The position numbers were made by a program, and so were the translations under genes. The notes beneath the pieces are model-generated. The model searched no databases, had not been told where the DNA came from, and was given only the letters and a program-made list of their open reading frames with translations. Positions 9,246-19,002 of a stretch of DNA of 20,298 nt are shown here, one piece after another. This stretch comes from Brachionus koreanus (Eukaryota; Rotifera; Eurotatoria; Ploima; Brachionidae). The first letter of the stretch is position 1. Every line of letters begins with the position of its first letter. The stretch is from positions 314,450 through 334,747 of the forward strand of contig PJRA01000216.1 in the NCBI GenBank assembly GCA_016987375.1, given 5' to 3'.

Positions 9246-9566
9246 CTTGGGGAGTTTTTTTTCTTTCCAAAATAATTTTTGAAAGAGCAGCAAATTTTTT
9301 AGAATTAAATAGTTAAACATTGAGTGAAACATCATTTTGAAGAGAATTAAATTTTGTTTATTCAAACATAAAATAACTTAGAGTTTTAAATAATTTTGAC
9401 GTCTTTTTTAATTTTTTTTTATTTCTATCATTTTCATATCATTTTTAGCATTGGTATTTTCGTTTTGTTTTTCTACTTGTATTTTTTTGAATATTTTTTT
9501 AAAAATCAATCATATAATTTCGTATTTTTAATTTGTTATAATTATTTTATAAAGTTAAATAAATAA

Positions 9567-9616
9567 AGTGTTAATCGGTCTTTAATAACATTGACAATAG
9601 TTTGCTGATTAACACT
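9567..9616. repeat. 50-bp hairpin with AGTGTTAATC arms
   Basis: AGTGTTAATC at 9567-9576 is matched by its exact reverse complement at 9607-9616 around a 30-bp loop. No target duplication is visible next to it, so a mobile origin is unproven. Confidence 0.55.
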
Positions 9617-10080
9617 AGTAAGACAGACTGATTATTGATAAAAATTTCAAACTTAGTTATGTAGACAAACTCGATATTTTTTCTAAAAATTAATTAAATT
9701 TTTTTAAGAATTAAAAACAGTGTGTTAAGTTTAGTTTTTGGTTAAAATTTTATTTCTATCAAAAATAATTCATGTTTCAATTTCTTAAAAACGGGTCGAA
9801 AAAACCCCTAGGGCTTTCGAGTGTTAAACATTGAAATCAAAATAAAAAATAAATTAACCTTTAGAAAAATATTCATTTTTTGTTGAAAATTTAAATCAAA
9901 TTTGATTTAAAAAAAATGAAAATACCTAAATAAATTTTTGAACTTTCAATCAAAATTGTTTAGTCATTTCAGTTATGTTTTAAAGACATTTTACATTGCA
10001 ACGCATGTAAATAATTGTGAAAACATAGAAAAAAATTAATTTTTAAAATAAATTAAAAATAAAATTGGAAAGTTTTTCAA

Positions 10081-10919
10081 ATGGCCAACGAAATATTGAT
10101 TGACGCTTTACCCTACATAGACTCAGGTTATGAAGAGCCTGAAGTAAAGCAAATGGTTGATATTTGAATTTAATTGAAAAATTCTATTCAAACTATTTTG
10201 TTATATATTTAGGTTTTTTCTTTAATTGAAGAAGAATGTAGGCGCTATAAACCAACTAAGAATTATCTAGAAGTTTTCGGTCCGAATAACCTTCATGCCT
10301 TTGAAGTAAAAATAAATTTAAATTTAAAAAATTTAATTTTAAATTTTAAATGTAACTGTAGACTGAAATATTGAAGAATGAATTTCAAAGAATGGAGCAA
10401 AGACAGCCCATGGAAATGTTGAGCATGAAACGCTATGAGCTGCTGCCTCCGCCATCTGGAAAACAGTCAGATGTTTCTGCTTGGCTCGAGTCTGTAGAAA
10501 ATTCACAAGCTCAACTTGAACACCAAATATCGCGAATTGTAAATCTAGATTTATTATCAGACTATGGAGCCAATTCATGGAAAAAGAATAACATAACAGT
10601 TAAGTCAATGATCGATCAGGCAGAAAAACAAATAGAAGATTTGAAAAAAAATATTCAAAGTGTAAATTTAAGTCGTAAACATGAACAGACCGCGGCTGGC
10701 TCTAAGCTTGATAATTTAGAGAAAAAGTAAATTGGTGTTTTAAAAATTATTAATTAAATTGCATTTGTTAGATGGATTGGACTTGTGAGTAAAAATTATG
10801 AGATTGAATGTGCCATTGTTGAGCTGGAAAAAGAGCTTGTTGAGTTAAAAAAGAAAAAGATGACTGACGAACAAGTTGAAGACAATGAAAATATTGAGAA
10901 AAATCAAAATGATGATTGA
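10081..10919 (+). CDS. BCAS2: Pre-mRNA-splicing factor SPF27 (BCAS2)
   Basis: SPF27 is a core subunit of the Prp19 (NineTeen) complex that activates the spliceosome. Four exons join in frame: 10081-10155, 10213-10305, 10362-10726 and 10772-10919, giving 226 residues (human 225). The protein aligns along its length with the family: early DALPYIDSGYEEP, then EEECRRYKPTKNYL, LHAFETEILKNEFQRM, the strongly conserved RQPMEMLSMKRYELPPP-like block (here ELLPPPSGK), the AQLEHQ motif, and W-I-G-LVSKNYEIE near the start of exon 4. The C-terminal part is a coiled coil ending in NDD. The intron 1 donor is GTTGAT, away from consensus; a nicer GTAAAG at 10144 would delete four residues from a block of conserved spacing, so I prefer 10156. 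Introns are 45-57 nt. AATAAA follows at 10945. No defect is visible. Confidence 0.97.
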
Positions 10920-10944
10920 GTTTTGCATCAAATTTAGTTATAAA

Positions 10945-10950
10945 AATAAA
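10945..10950 (+). terminator. poly(A) signal AATAAA of BCAS2
   Basis: AATAAA lies 26 nt after the BCAS2 stop. Such words are common in AT-rich DNA, so only its position supports it; further AATAAA-like words follow near 10970. Confidence 0.45.
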
Positions 10951-11333
10951 AAAATTGATTAATTTGTGTAAATAAATTAAATTTAAATATAAAGAAAATA
11001 GATTTTTATTTAAAAAAAAATTATGATGCAAAATTTCACACAAATAAATAACTTAAGGGTGAAAAAGAACAAGATTAGTCATAATTCAAGATTTGTTTTA
11101 AAAATACTTTAGAAATTAGCAAATATTAGAAAAAATATTTCACGTAAATCAAATTCATCGGATGTTTTCTACATAAAGCTTTTAATATCATATTTGAAGT
11201 TTAACTTGTTCTTTAAATAACAAACTAAAATTTAATAGTTAAGATGATATTTGCTTAACTAACAGATAAATAATGTTTGAAATTTTTAATTTCTAAAATT
11301 TTCCTAACTTTTTAAAAAGAAAAAAATTAACTT
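10951..11333. other. intergenic between BCAS2 and the MOXD1-like gene
   Basis: About 380 bp of AT-rich DNA between two plus-strand genes. It should hold the BCAS2 3' end and the promoter of the next gene, but I cannot point to specific sites. Confidence 0.4.
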
Positions 11334-13840
11334 ATGATACTATTAGGCTTATTTGTTCTAATCGGAACTGTTTTTACGTCTCCGACACCAAGCGAGACTT
11401 TTTCTAATCAATTGATTCTAAAAGAGCCAGATTTGTACTACTTGTACTGGAATTATAATGAAACTGACATTTTGATGGAAACTCATGTTAAAACAAGCGG
11501 TTGGGCGGCATTCGGAATAAGTCCTACTGGTGGAATGGACAATTCTGATGTAATTGTCTCTTGGATAAATACTGATGGGTCCTATCATTTCACCGACCGG
11601 CACATCAGAGGCAGAAAAGTCATTGTAGATGAAACACAGAATTGGTTTCCGATTTCGGTTTACCAAAAAGACGGCTATTTGGTCACCAAATTTACGAGAA
11701 AAATTAGAATATGTGATGAGACCAACCAAGATTTGGATATTCCGACCGGTACTCCAATGACCATTTTTGCATACGGAACAATTCTAATTGATGATGACAT
11801 TGGATATCATGGAATGAACAGAGGCACTAAATCTGTTCCTCTTATAAGCTCTTTGAATACTGTGACCAATATTAATCTTGATGAAGTTGATCAAGTTGAA
11901 TACAGAGTTAATGTGTGTAAAAAAATTAAATAATTTTTTATATTTATTTGATTAAATTTAGTATACCCTGGATGGTGTTAAAGACACTGTTTACCATTGT
12001 GCAATGTTTAAATTGCCTGACTCTTGGATCAAAGAAAAACGTCATTTAATTAGAGTATATTTTTTTATTCAAAAAAATACTCTTTTTTATAAGATTATAT
12101 TTAATAGTATGAAACTTTGTATTCACCTGGTAATGAAGAAAATCTTCATCATTGGAATATAATTGAATGTCAACCAGAATTTGAAAATAGTTATTTAAAG
12201 AATAATGATTTTCCTAAAGAAGGAGAATGCTATTCTGGGGAATGGTTAAAAGTAATTGAAGTTTGTCGTAAAATTTCTCTTGTATGGGCTGTTGGAGGAC
12301 CAGCTGTAATTTTTCAATGATAAATTAATCTCAATTTATTTAAAAATACTTTGTTATTAGATTCAAGATTTTCCTGATGATTTGGCCTATCCATTAGGAG
12401 GATCTGATGATGAGGCAAAATATTTTTTCCTTGAAATTCACTATGATAATCCAAAACTGAAAAAAGATGCTCCGGATTTTTCAGGTGTTCGATTGTACGG
12501 TACCAAAAACTACCGCAAAAATGAGTTTGGCGTTTTTACTGTCGGAGGAAGTGAAAATTATGCTGGACTGATCATACCTCCTGGTGCTGAAAAATTTAGT
12601 GTAAATTATGGATGTTCAGCTGATTGTGTGGATGTGAGTTGAAATATTTTAAAAATTTATCTTAAATATTTATGTTTTTATCAAAAGAAAATTTTTGAAG
12701 AGCAAGAAGAAATTAAAGTCTTTAGTACTTTACCTCATACTCATCTTACAGGTAGATTTTTATTTACATTATTTAATCCAACATGTTAAATTGTTAAATT
12801 TTATGAACATATAGGTAAAGAAATTTACACAAAAGTGGTACGTGATGGAAAAGAAGTTGCTTATCTAGCCAGCAACAAATACTATGATTTTAATTATCAA
12901 TATTATAATTTTTTGACAAATCCAGTCACCTTAAAAAAAGTTTTTTATAAATTTTTTTTTAATTTTTATTCATTTATTAATTTTTTTTTTGTTTTAGGGC
13001 GATCAATTGATTACAGAATGTGTCTATAGTACCACAAACAAAAAAGAATTTACATATGTATAATTAACTTTTGAAATTTTGCGCTTTAGTACTAAATATT
13101 ATTTAAGGGAGGTCTTTCGACCCGGGAAGAAATGGTATTATTATTAAAAATAAATTAAACAATATTGATTATTTTATTTAGTGGTAAAAAAATTTTAAAA
13201 AATTCAAAAAAAATTTATTTCTACAAAAAAAATCCGAAAGTTTTACATTTATCTGGTATTATCCGAAAACATCGGCCTCGTTGTGCGTTGAAGAATTCGA
13301 TAGGAAACAACTGACTGATTTTCTTGCTGATCTGAAAAAGTATTTTTCATAATTTTTAATGTTGTAATTTTTTAAAATCTATTTAAGTGCTGATGAAATT
13401 GACGCAAACTTGAATCTAACAATTGATGATATTTATAAACCTGGCGATCAGAGCTTAAAACTTAAGATTAAAAATCCTAGCAAACAATTAGTACAAAAAT
13501 TTGAAGACTTCCATAATAAAAATGAAAGGAGACAAATTTGTGCTGCCAACAAAGTTAGATTAAATTTAATAAACTAATTTTTTTCTCAAATTTTAATAAG
13601 AAAATGAGTATAACAACAAAAAATCCCTTGATAGCTGAACCGATGGTTGATGATGTATGTTCAAAGCAAACAATTTTTACAACTAAGACTTCAGTTTCAC
13701 CAAAAACTTCATCTATGCTAACAACCAAAGAAAATATTGTGACCCAAAAGCCAATTTATGTTTTTAACATGTCCAATTTAATTAATTTCAACATTTTTTT
13801 ATTAATTCTTAATTTAGCTATTTTGAAATCAATATTTTGA
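11334..13840 (+). CDS. DBH-like monooxygenase (MOXD1 type)
   Basis: A type II copper monooxygenase, related to dopamine beta-hydroxylase and expected in the secretory pathway. My model has 12 exons: 11334-11912, 11962-12054, 12108-12305, 12361-12633, 12688-12751, 12815-12939, 12998-13057, 13108-13134, 13182-13183, 13241-13339, 13388-13553 and 13601-13840, giving 641 residues (human MOXD1 613). Residues 1-17 form a signal peptide. A DOMON domain spans about 25-190 (GWAAFGISPTGGMDNSD). CuH ligands: H238, H239 and H317 (LEIHYDNP). CuM ligands: H398 and H400 (LPHTHLTG) and M473 (GGLSTREEM), all present. PLIAEPMVDDVC matches the family C-terminus, followed by a hydrophobic tail that could anchor it in a membrane. 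Exon 9 is only 2 nt (see findings). Donors of introns 1, 6 and 11 (GTGTGT, GTTTTT, GTTAGA) are weak. Natural substrate unknown. Confidence 0.93.
13182..13183 (+). other. candidate 2-nt microexon (TG) of the MOXD1-like gene
   Basis: TTATTTAG precedes TG and GTAAAAAA follows it, so the two bases have both an acceptor and a donor. Joining the 27-nt exon (ending ATG), TG and the next exon (starting T-TTT-ACA) reads M-C-F-T-F-I-W-Y-Y-P, matching the family's E-M-C-x5-YYP spacing. The flanking introns would be 47 and 57 nt, the usual size here. Without it I found no canonical in-frame junction. Confidence 0.75.
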
Positions 13841-13868
13841 ATTAATACAAAATTAATGAATTTTTGCC

Positions 13869-13874
13869 AATAAA
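13869..13874 (+). terminator. poly(A) signal AATAAA of the MOXD1-like gene
   Basis: AATAAA lies 29 nt past the stop codon at 13838-13840, a normal distance for a short 3' UTR. Support is positional only. Confidence 0.5.
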
Positions 13875-14270
13875 AATCAAATAGTCTGCATTAAAAAATA
13901 CTTGTTTATAAACGATATGAACAATGGCTTTTCAAATTGAAAATGTCCGTTGAAAAGTCATGTTACATGACCCATAAAAAAATCCTAAAACAAAAAACGA
14001 AAGTATTATTAATAGTAGCTACTTTGAATTAAATTAATTAAAAATTAAATAAATTAGAGAAAAAAAATTATTTAGTAGCTGATATAATGTGTTCACATCT
14101 AAATTATTTTTATACCAATAATTATACCGTTTTGACTCTTTTGAAAAATTTTTAAATCCTCGTATCTTTTGTATACATTTTTCAAATGAATTTTCAATAT
14201 TATTTATTTATTATTAGAATTATGTAGATTTTAAAATTTTCTTTAAAAAATTATATTACTTTATAAAATT

Positions 14271-14468
14271 GGCATTGTGAATTTTGGAACAAAAAACAAA
14301 AACAAAAATTTAAAATTAAAATAACTTTTTTTTCTAAGAGTCTAAAAACCGTTCTGCAATATGTATCAGCTGATACAAGGTATGTATCACCCAAATTTAG
14401 TCCGTAAAAAAAAATTATTTTAATTTTAAATTTTTGTTTTTGTTTTTTGTTCCAAAATTCACAAAGCC
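14271..14468. mobile_element. 198-bp MITE with 8-bp target duplication
   Basis: The left arm begins GGCATTGTGAATTTTGGAAC and the right arm, read from the other strand, begins GGCTTTGTGAATTTTGGAAC; the arms stay nearly identical for about 60 bp. Perfect 8-bp duplications ATAAAATT flank it (14263-14270 and 14469-14476). Near the centre is the 16-bp palindrome TGTATCAGCTGATACA (about 14361-14376). GG...CC ends with an 8-bp duplication fit Merlin better than hAT, but the superfamily is a guess. No coding capacity. Confidence 0.9.
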
Positions 14469-14517
14469 ATAAAATTGTTATAGTTTTTTTATAAAATATT
14501 TTTGAATTAAAAAAAAC

Positions 14518-14628
14518 ATGAAAAAATGCTTGGTTCTTCTAGTTTTAATTAAGAATTTATTTTTAACAGGCTCTGAAACAGAGGAATCGGATTGTGAATT
14601 TTTCTTTGCAGAAGAAGAGATGTTTTAA
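14518..14628 (+). CDS. possible small ORF or terminal exon (36 aa)
   Basis: ATG to TAA, 36 residues: a hydrophobic start (MKKCLVLLVLIKNLFLTG) resembling a signal peptide, then an acidic end (SETEESDCEFFFAEEEMF). AATAAA follows three nt after the stop region (14631-14636). Alternatively TTTTTAACAG at 14561-14570 is a splice acceptor and only the acidic part is a last exon of an unseen gene. Such frames also arise by chance in AT-rich DNA. No family is recognised. Confidence 0.25.
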   Translation: MKKCLVLLVLIKNLFLTGSETEESDCEFFFAEEEMF

Positions 14629-14639
14629 AAAATAAAACA

Positions 14640-15160
14640 TAAATTCAAAAAGGTTTTCAGAATTATGTCTAGTTTATTTTAAAAAAAGGTGTAGTAAGTG
14701 ATTACTGGGACTACACACGATTCAAGTGAAAAAAAAATGTTTTTTTAAAGAGTTAGTTTTTTTATCCTCCCACAAAAAATGAAATTTGAGTTTCAAAAGA
14801 AATTGTTAACGAATTTCAAGTCAAAAATTTGTAATTCATAAAGCACTTGAGTTTTGAATATCTGAAACTTTAAAAAGAACATATTTTAAGAAATTATTTA
14901 TTGATTAAACAAATACTGAGCTCACAAGTAGAGTAAAAAATCTGGACCTTTATAAAATATTAAATTTGAAAGTTAATTTATTCTGAAAGTTAAATTTCCA
15001 TTCCACATTTGATTAAAAGACAAAACCTTGTTTGAAAAATAAAATAAAAATATCAGTATTTAGAAAAATTTGAAAAAAATTTAATTAAAAGCACACTTTA
15101 AAAAGAATAAAATTAGATATTGTGCGGTAAATGCAAAAAAAAATACTCTAAAAAATTTTG
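14640..15160. other. intergenic, no gene seen
   Basis: AT-rich sequence between the two small candidate ORFs, with no recognisable motif or repeat. Confidence 0.4.
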
Positions 15161-15286
15161 ATGATCGGAAAATTCGCCACCGCTTCAAGGACTATTTTTG
15201 GAGATTTCTTTTTAACAGTTATTCTTTTTATAATTTCCACTGTAATTTTGACAATTTATAGAAAAAAAAACTTCAGAAAAAAATAA
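15161..15286 (+). CDS. possible small single-pass membrane protein (41 aa)
   Basis: ATG to TAA, 41 residues. Residues 1-16 are MIGKFATASRTIFGDF, residues 17-33 form one strongly hydrophobic stretch (FLTVILFIISTVILTIY), and the tail RKKNFRKK is basic, as in a type with cytosolic C-terminus. An in-frame TAA four codons upstream supports this ATG. AATAAA lies at 15306-15311, 20 nt after the stop. The first third has clearly higher GC than the surroundings. It runs towards the convergent kinase gene, whose stop is 128 bp away. Family unknown. Hydrophobic frames are easy to get by chance in T-rich DNA, so this stays a candidate. Confidence 0.35.
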   Translation: MIGKFATASRTIFGDFFLTVILFIISTVILTIYRKKNFRKK

Positions 15287-15413
15287 TTTGGTTACTGTGG
15301 GAACAAATAAAATAAAATCTAAATTAATCAATTCTAACGAGATTAGACTCAAATTAAAATTTTTAGTAAAAGTTAAAATTTTAATTTAAAATAAATTTAT
15401 AAAAAAAAAATGT

Positions 15414-16949
15414 TTAAAATTCGGCAAATTCAACATCGTACAAATTTTCCTTGCTGACTGAAATTGGATCATCGGAGTAGCTATCAAAATTAGATGTATC
15501 ACCTAGACTTTTAATCTTAGGGATCATGGGAGCTGGAGATTTTTTGTAATAAATGGCTAGCCAATCAACACCACAAAACCACTTATGAGTCTTTATATCA
15601 TCAACTCCGTTTTTAAGATTTCCATAGCGCTTGGTAACATCGGCTTGGATCAGGCAACGCATAAAATCCTTTATTTCATCAGTCAAATGACTAGGTAATT
15701 TGTATTTACCACTTAAAATTTTTTCATATATTTTAATCGGCTGATCGCTTTGAAAAGGTGGACGTCCTGTTGCCATCTCATAAGTCAAAATTCCAACTGC
15801 CCACCAGTCCACCGGTTTGCCGTAAGGCTTTGACTGTATAACTCTTAAACAATCTTTAATCTAGCTTTAGTTTAATAGAATAAATTTAAATTCCTACTCA
15901 GGAGCCAGATATTCAGGTGTGCCGCATAAAGTATACGTTCTGGTCTTCAAATGTTTGGCAAAACCAAAGTCGCTTAGTTTAATGTAGCCATCTTGGCCGA
16001 TCAATGTGTTTTCAGGCTTCAGATCTCGATGAATAATGTCCAACGAATGCAAATATTCAATGGCCAAGACCACTTGAGCACAATAAAACCTGGACAAGCT
16101 CTCTGAGAATCTGTTTGTTCTAACCAAATGTTTGAACATTTCTCCACCAGGCACAAACTCTAAAACAATGTACAAATTAGAGTTGTCTTTAAATGAGGCC
16201 ACAAATGAGGCTATAAACGGAAAGTTTACACAACTAATTATTTTTTTTTCATTTATAGTGTGCTCGATTTGACGCGATTTGACCACATTTTTTTTCTCAA
16301 GCACTTTAAGGGCAAAGTATTTTTCAGTTTCTTTATTTTTTACCAGAATAACTCGGCCAAATGAACCATTGCCCAAAGTTTTCTTCAATTCAAAATCAGT
16401 TAATTTAACACTATTTGTGCGACTAATTGTTGCATTCCATTTTTGCTCAAAGAATTTTTTTTCTTTGCGTAAAATTTCCATCCATTTACGCCTATATTCC
16501 ATATATTTTGTGTCAAAATTGTTCCTTGAGTTTTTGTTAACAGTATAGGATTTTCGATTCTGGTAGTCTAGATAGCTATTAATGGAAGTTTTCTTGGTTA
16601 AAGAGTGATTAATTGTATTAAGTCCGGCTTGCCGGCCTTTTATATTCAAATTTAGCCAATTATTGGAAAAAAAAGTATAATTATTTGATTTGAATGGGCC
16701 GCTTTCTGAACTTTGGTTTAGCTTATTCAAAGGATATAGTTTGTTGATTGATACTTCGCTGTTAGGAGCGTCTGTAATGGTTTTGTTTATCCAAATAGAG
16801 GTGTTTGACGTGGTATAGTGAACAGTTGTGCTATCATCCGGATCGAACAAGTTTTGTATGGTCAGCTGTTGAACAGGAGTGTTCGCTTTTGTCTTAGGAT
16901 CAGACAATAGTTTGTTTGAGCTTTTTTTGCTTTTACCATGGGATGGCAT
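15414..16949 (-). CDS. cAMP-dependent protein kinase catalytic subunit-like (AGC kinase)
   Basis: A serine/threonine kinase of the PKA type, which phosphorylates targets when released from cAMP-bound regulatory subunits. Two exons, 16949-15898 and 15843-15414, joined across a 54-nt GT-AG intron inside an APE-glutamate codon, give 493 residues. Core: GNGSFGRV loop (193-200), ALK lysine K215, helix-C glutamate E234, HRD 307-309 with KPEN, DFG 327-329, activation-loop threonine T340 in [11 protein letters not shown], then [33 protein letters not shown], the GDTSNF tail motif and the C-terminal FAEF (hydrophobic F-x-x-F). All catalytic residues are present. PKA-C is usually about 350 residues; the extra length is an N-terminal region of about 145 residues rich in N, S and K without a known domain and without an N-terminal myristoylation glycine (MPSH). 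An in-frame TAA just upstream supports the start. Could be a divergent PKA paralogue rather than the main one. Confidence 0.95.
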
Positions 16950-17755
16950 ACTAGTTTATTTTTTAGGATCTATGACTACAATTTTTTTGATTTTATTAAA
17001 TTCAAAAAATTTTTCATTTGCACTGGGTGATTGATTACTTTTTTGGAATGTTTAATTGGAAATTTCTTGTTTCTAACAGAAATATATTTTTCTTGAACAT
17101 TTCTTAAAAACATACGGATTAGCTTGATGAAATCACGAAACTTTCGTGCTTTTAATAATTCCAATGCTTCGTTTGGCTAATCTTGTATAAACAAATTTGT
17201 GCATGCAATAATGTCAAAAGTTTTATAATTGTGTTCTATTGCATAACTACTGCTAATATTTTATTAAATAAATTAAATATGTTTATCATTTTTTTTCTAG
17301 TGATTTTAAAAAGCTTTAACTCTTTAAAAACATGTCAATTTTGATCAAATAATCATACAAGAGTAAAATCAATCGATTTTAATTTTTTTTTTTATTTTAG
17401 ATTAAAATGCAATTAATTTTTTAACTAAATTATTAAAAGATTATTTTCAATTATTTTGTATCAAAGGACTTGTTTAAACTTAATATTTGTTCTATGTATT
17501 TTTTTTGATTTTTTTCAATAAATAGTAGATATCATAATATCTATATAACTAATGTGGTTATGATTACGTTAATAATGTAATAAATGAATGAATTCTTTTA
17601 GCTCTAATTTTAACGTCTCGTCTAGCTGCTTGATAGAATTCAGGTAAGCTATCTGATTTTGCCATTTTTTACATAAAAAAAAATTTTGCTTTTTTTTTAA
17701 ACCTTTTTTAATGTATCAATAAAAAAAATAAAAAGCTAGTTAATTTAAAAAAATC
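16950..17755. other. 5' flank of the kinase gene, no gene seen
   Basis: AT-rich upstream region of the minus-strand kinase. A 62-codon minus-strand frame (17164-16976) is K/L/F-rich, ends before the kinase ATG and shows no splice connection or family motif, so I do not call it. The kinase promoter should lie here. Confidence 0.4.
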
Positions 17756-18325
17756 CATCAAGCTCTTTTTCAACTAGATCTTGGTTAGTTTAATGCTGCC
17801 CTCTAACAAAATGAGCCATTGAACGATAAAAATATGATGGAGAAAGATCTGGGGTTTTATGCTGGATTAGCAAGAAGTTGTTCTTCTAGCTGTTTTCTTG
17901 AAGAAACAAACCTAGATTTCGGTTGACCAAAGAATGATATTTTTATTTGAGAGGAGCATACATTCGTTCTAATTGTTCAGAATAAATTTCTGAATCTTCT
18001 TTTCACGATTAGCTGAGCTAGTAGAGATGCGTATCAGACATTGATTTCTGCAATCATAATTTCCAAAATAAATTCATTTTTCATCATAAGTAATGATCCA
18101 TTTGAAAAACCGTTCATCTATGGAATTTTTTAAATGGTTTCCTAAAAATTCTAATGCATTGTTGAATATCTGGTCTAACTGACCCCTTCTTCCTCACAAG
18201 ACTCATAGCACTATTAAATTAAAATTTTTAAACCAAGTTTGTACCCTTCTAACTTTAAGCACATTTTCATCTTCCACTAGACATGTTTCACGAATTACTT
18301 GTTGACAATAGTCCTTTGTTGCAAT
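17756..18325 (-). pseudogene. mariner transposase remnant, copy B
   Basis: Second copy of the element at 7120-8060, same orientation. Minus-strand frames give RFFKWIITYDEK-x-IYFGNYDCRN near 18115-18050 and a degenerate C-terminal VEKELDGFF near 17770-17745. Nucleotide similarity to copy A covers the whole stretch, with deletions relative to it between about 18000 and 17800. There is no MITE at the place where copy A carries one. Stops and frameshifts make it inactive. Confidence 0.8.
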
Positions 18326-19002
18326 AATGACATAACAGTATCAAAATTTCAATATTTTAATTTTAAAAATTTTTTAGAATTTAATAAACAAAGAGTTAGT
18401 CATATCATTTTGAAAAGCATTCAAATCTGTTTATTTTAACATGTGATATGACTTTAAGTTTAAGAATTTCAAAGAATACTAAAATAAAAAATATCAAATC
18501 TTTTAAAAAATGCGAAATTTTAAAAATCAACATAAAATTATTCAAGTCAGAGAATAGTAGATGGTTAGCATATTTTTAATAAGTTTAATTATGGTTTTAA
18601 AATTATAGCGAAGCTCTAAATTTTTTTTTTCTAGGAGATCAAAAAAAAAATGATCTGAAAAATCAAAATTTCAAATTCTTTTTACTTAAAAAATTTAAAT
18701 AGAATTTTTTTATTTAAGTATGGCAGATAATTTAGACAGTAAAAAATACTTAATAAAGGAGCATGTAATTCATCAAATACAATTTTCTTTTAGAAAAATT
18801 TCTTATTTTAAATGCGCTTTTTAACTGATAAACTGCTTCCGTACTCGACTACAGAGACAAACGATAGAAATCAATAATAATTTTCCCTATTTTTTTAAAA
18901 TTTTGACTTTTATGAAATAAAAAAAATTATCAAAGAAATAAAAATTAGACAGTAAAAAAAATTAAAATCAAGTAGGATTTTAAATTTAGAATGAATAAAA
19001 AA
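18326..19002. other. intergenic, no gene seen
   Basis: AT-rich with long A/T runs. No exon, RNA gene or terminal-repeat element recognised. Confidence 0.4.

Larger units (their letters stand above)
8101..10080. other. long gene-free stretch with palindromes and MITE debris
   Basis: About 2 kb without a supported gene on either strand. It holds a possible MITE fragment (8279-8410), a 38-bp perfect palindrome (8588-8625), a cluster of GAGAT/ATCTC words (9094-9245), a 50-bp hairpin (9567-9616) and a 22-bp palindrome (9890-9911). The right end contains the BCAS2 promoter region, in which I cannot name specific elements. Confidence 0.5.

Noticed and set aside
9171..9365. 64-codon minus-strand frame
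   Set aside because: Lies in the GAGAT-word cluster and shows no conserved feature.
9890..9911. 22-bp palindrome centred on CAAATTTG
   Set aside because: Nearly all A/T apart from two C/G pairs, so it is much weaker than the 38-bp case; not given its own claim.
10144..10149. Better-looking donor GTAAAG for BCAS2 intron 1
   Set aside because: It would remove four residues from a block whose spacing matches human and fly SPF27 exactly; the weaker GTTGAT at 10156 keeps it.
11418..11729. 103-codon minus-strand frame opposite MOXD1 exon 1
   Set aside because: Antisense shadow of the DOMON-coding exon.
13135..13240. Single 106-nt intron instead of the microexon model
   Set aside because: Joining 13134 to 13241 shifts the frame and loses the WYYP block and the conserved cysteine; kept only as the alternative if the gene is broken or the sequence has an indel.
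16976..17164. 62-codon minus-strand frame upstream of the kinase
   Set aside because: In-frame stop separates it from the kinase, no splice link or homology seen.
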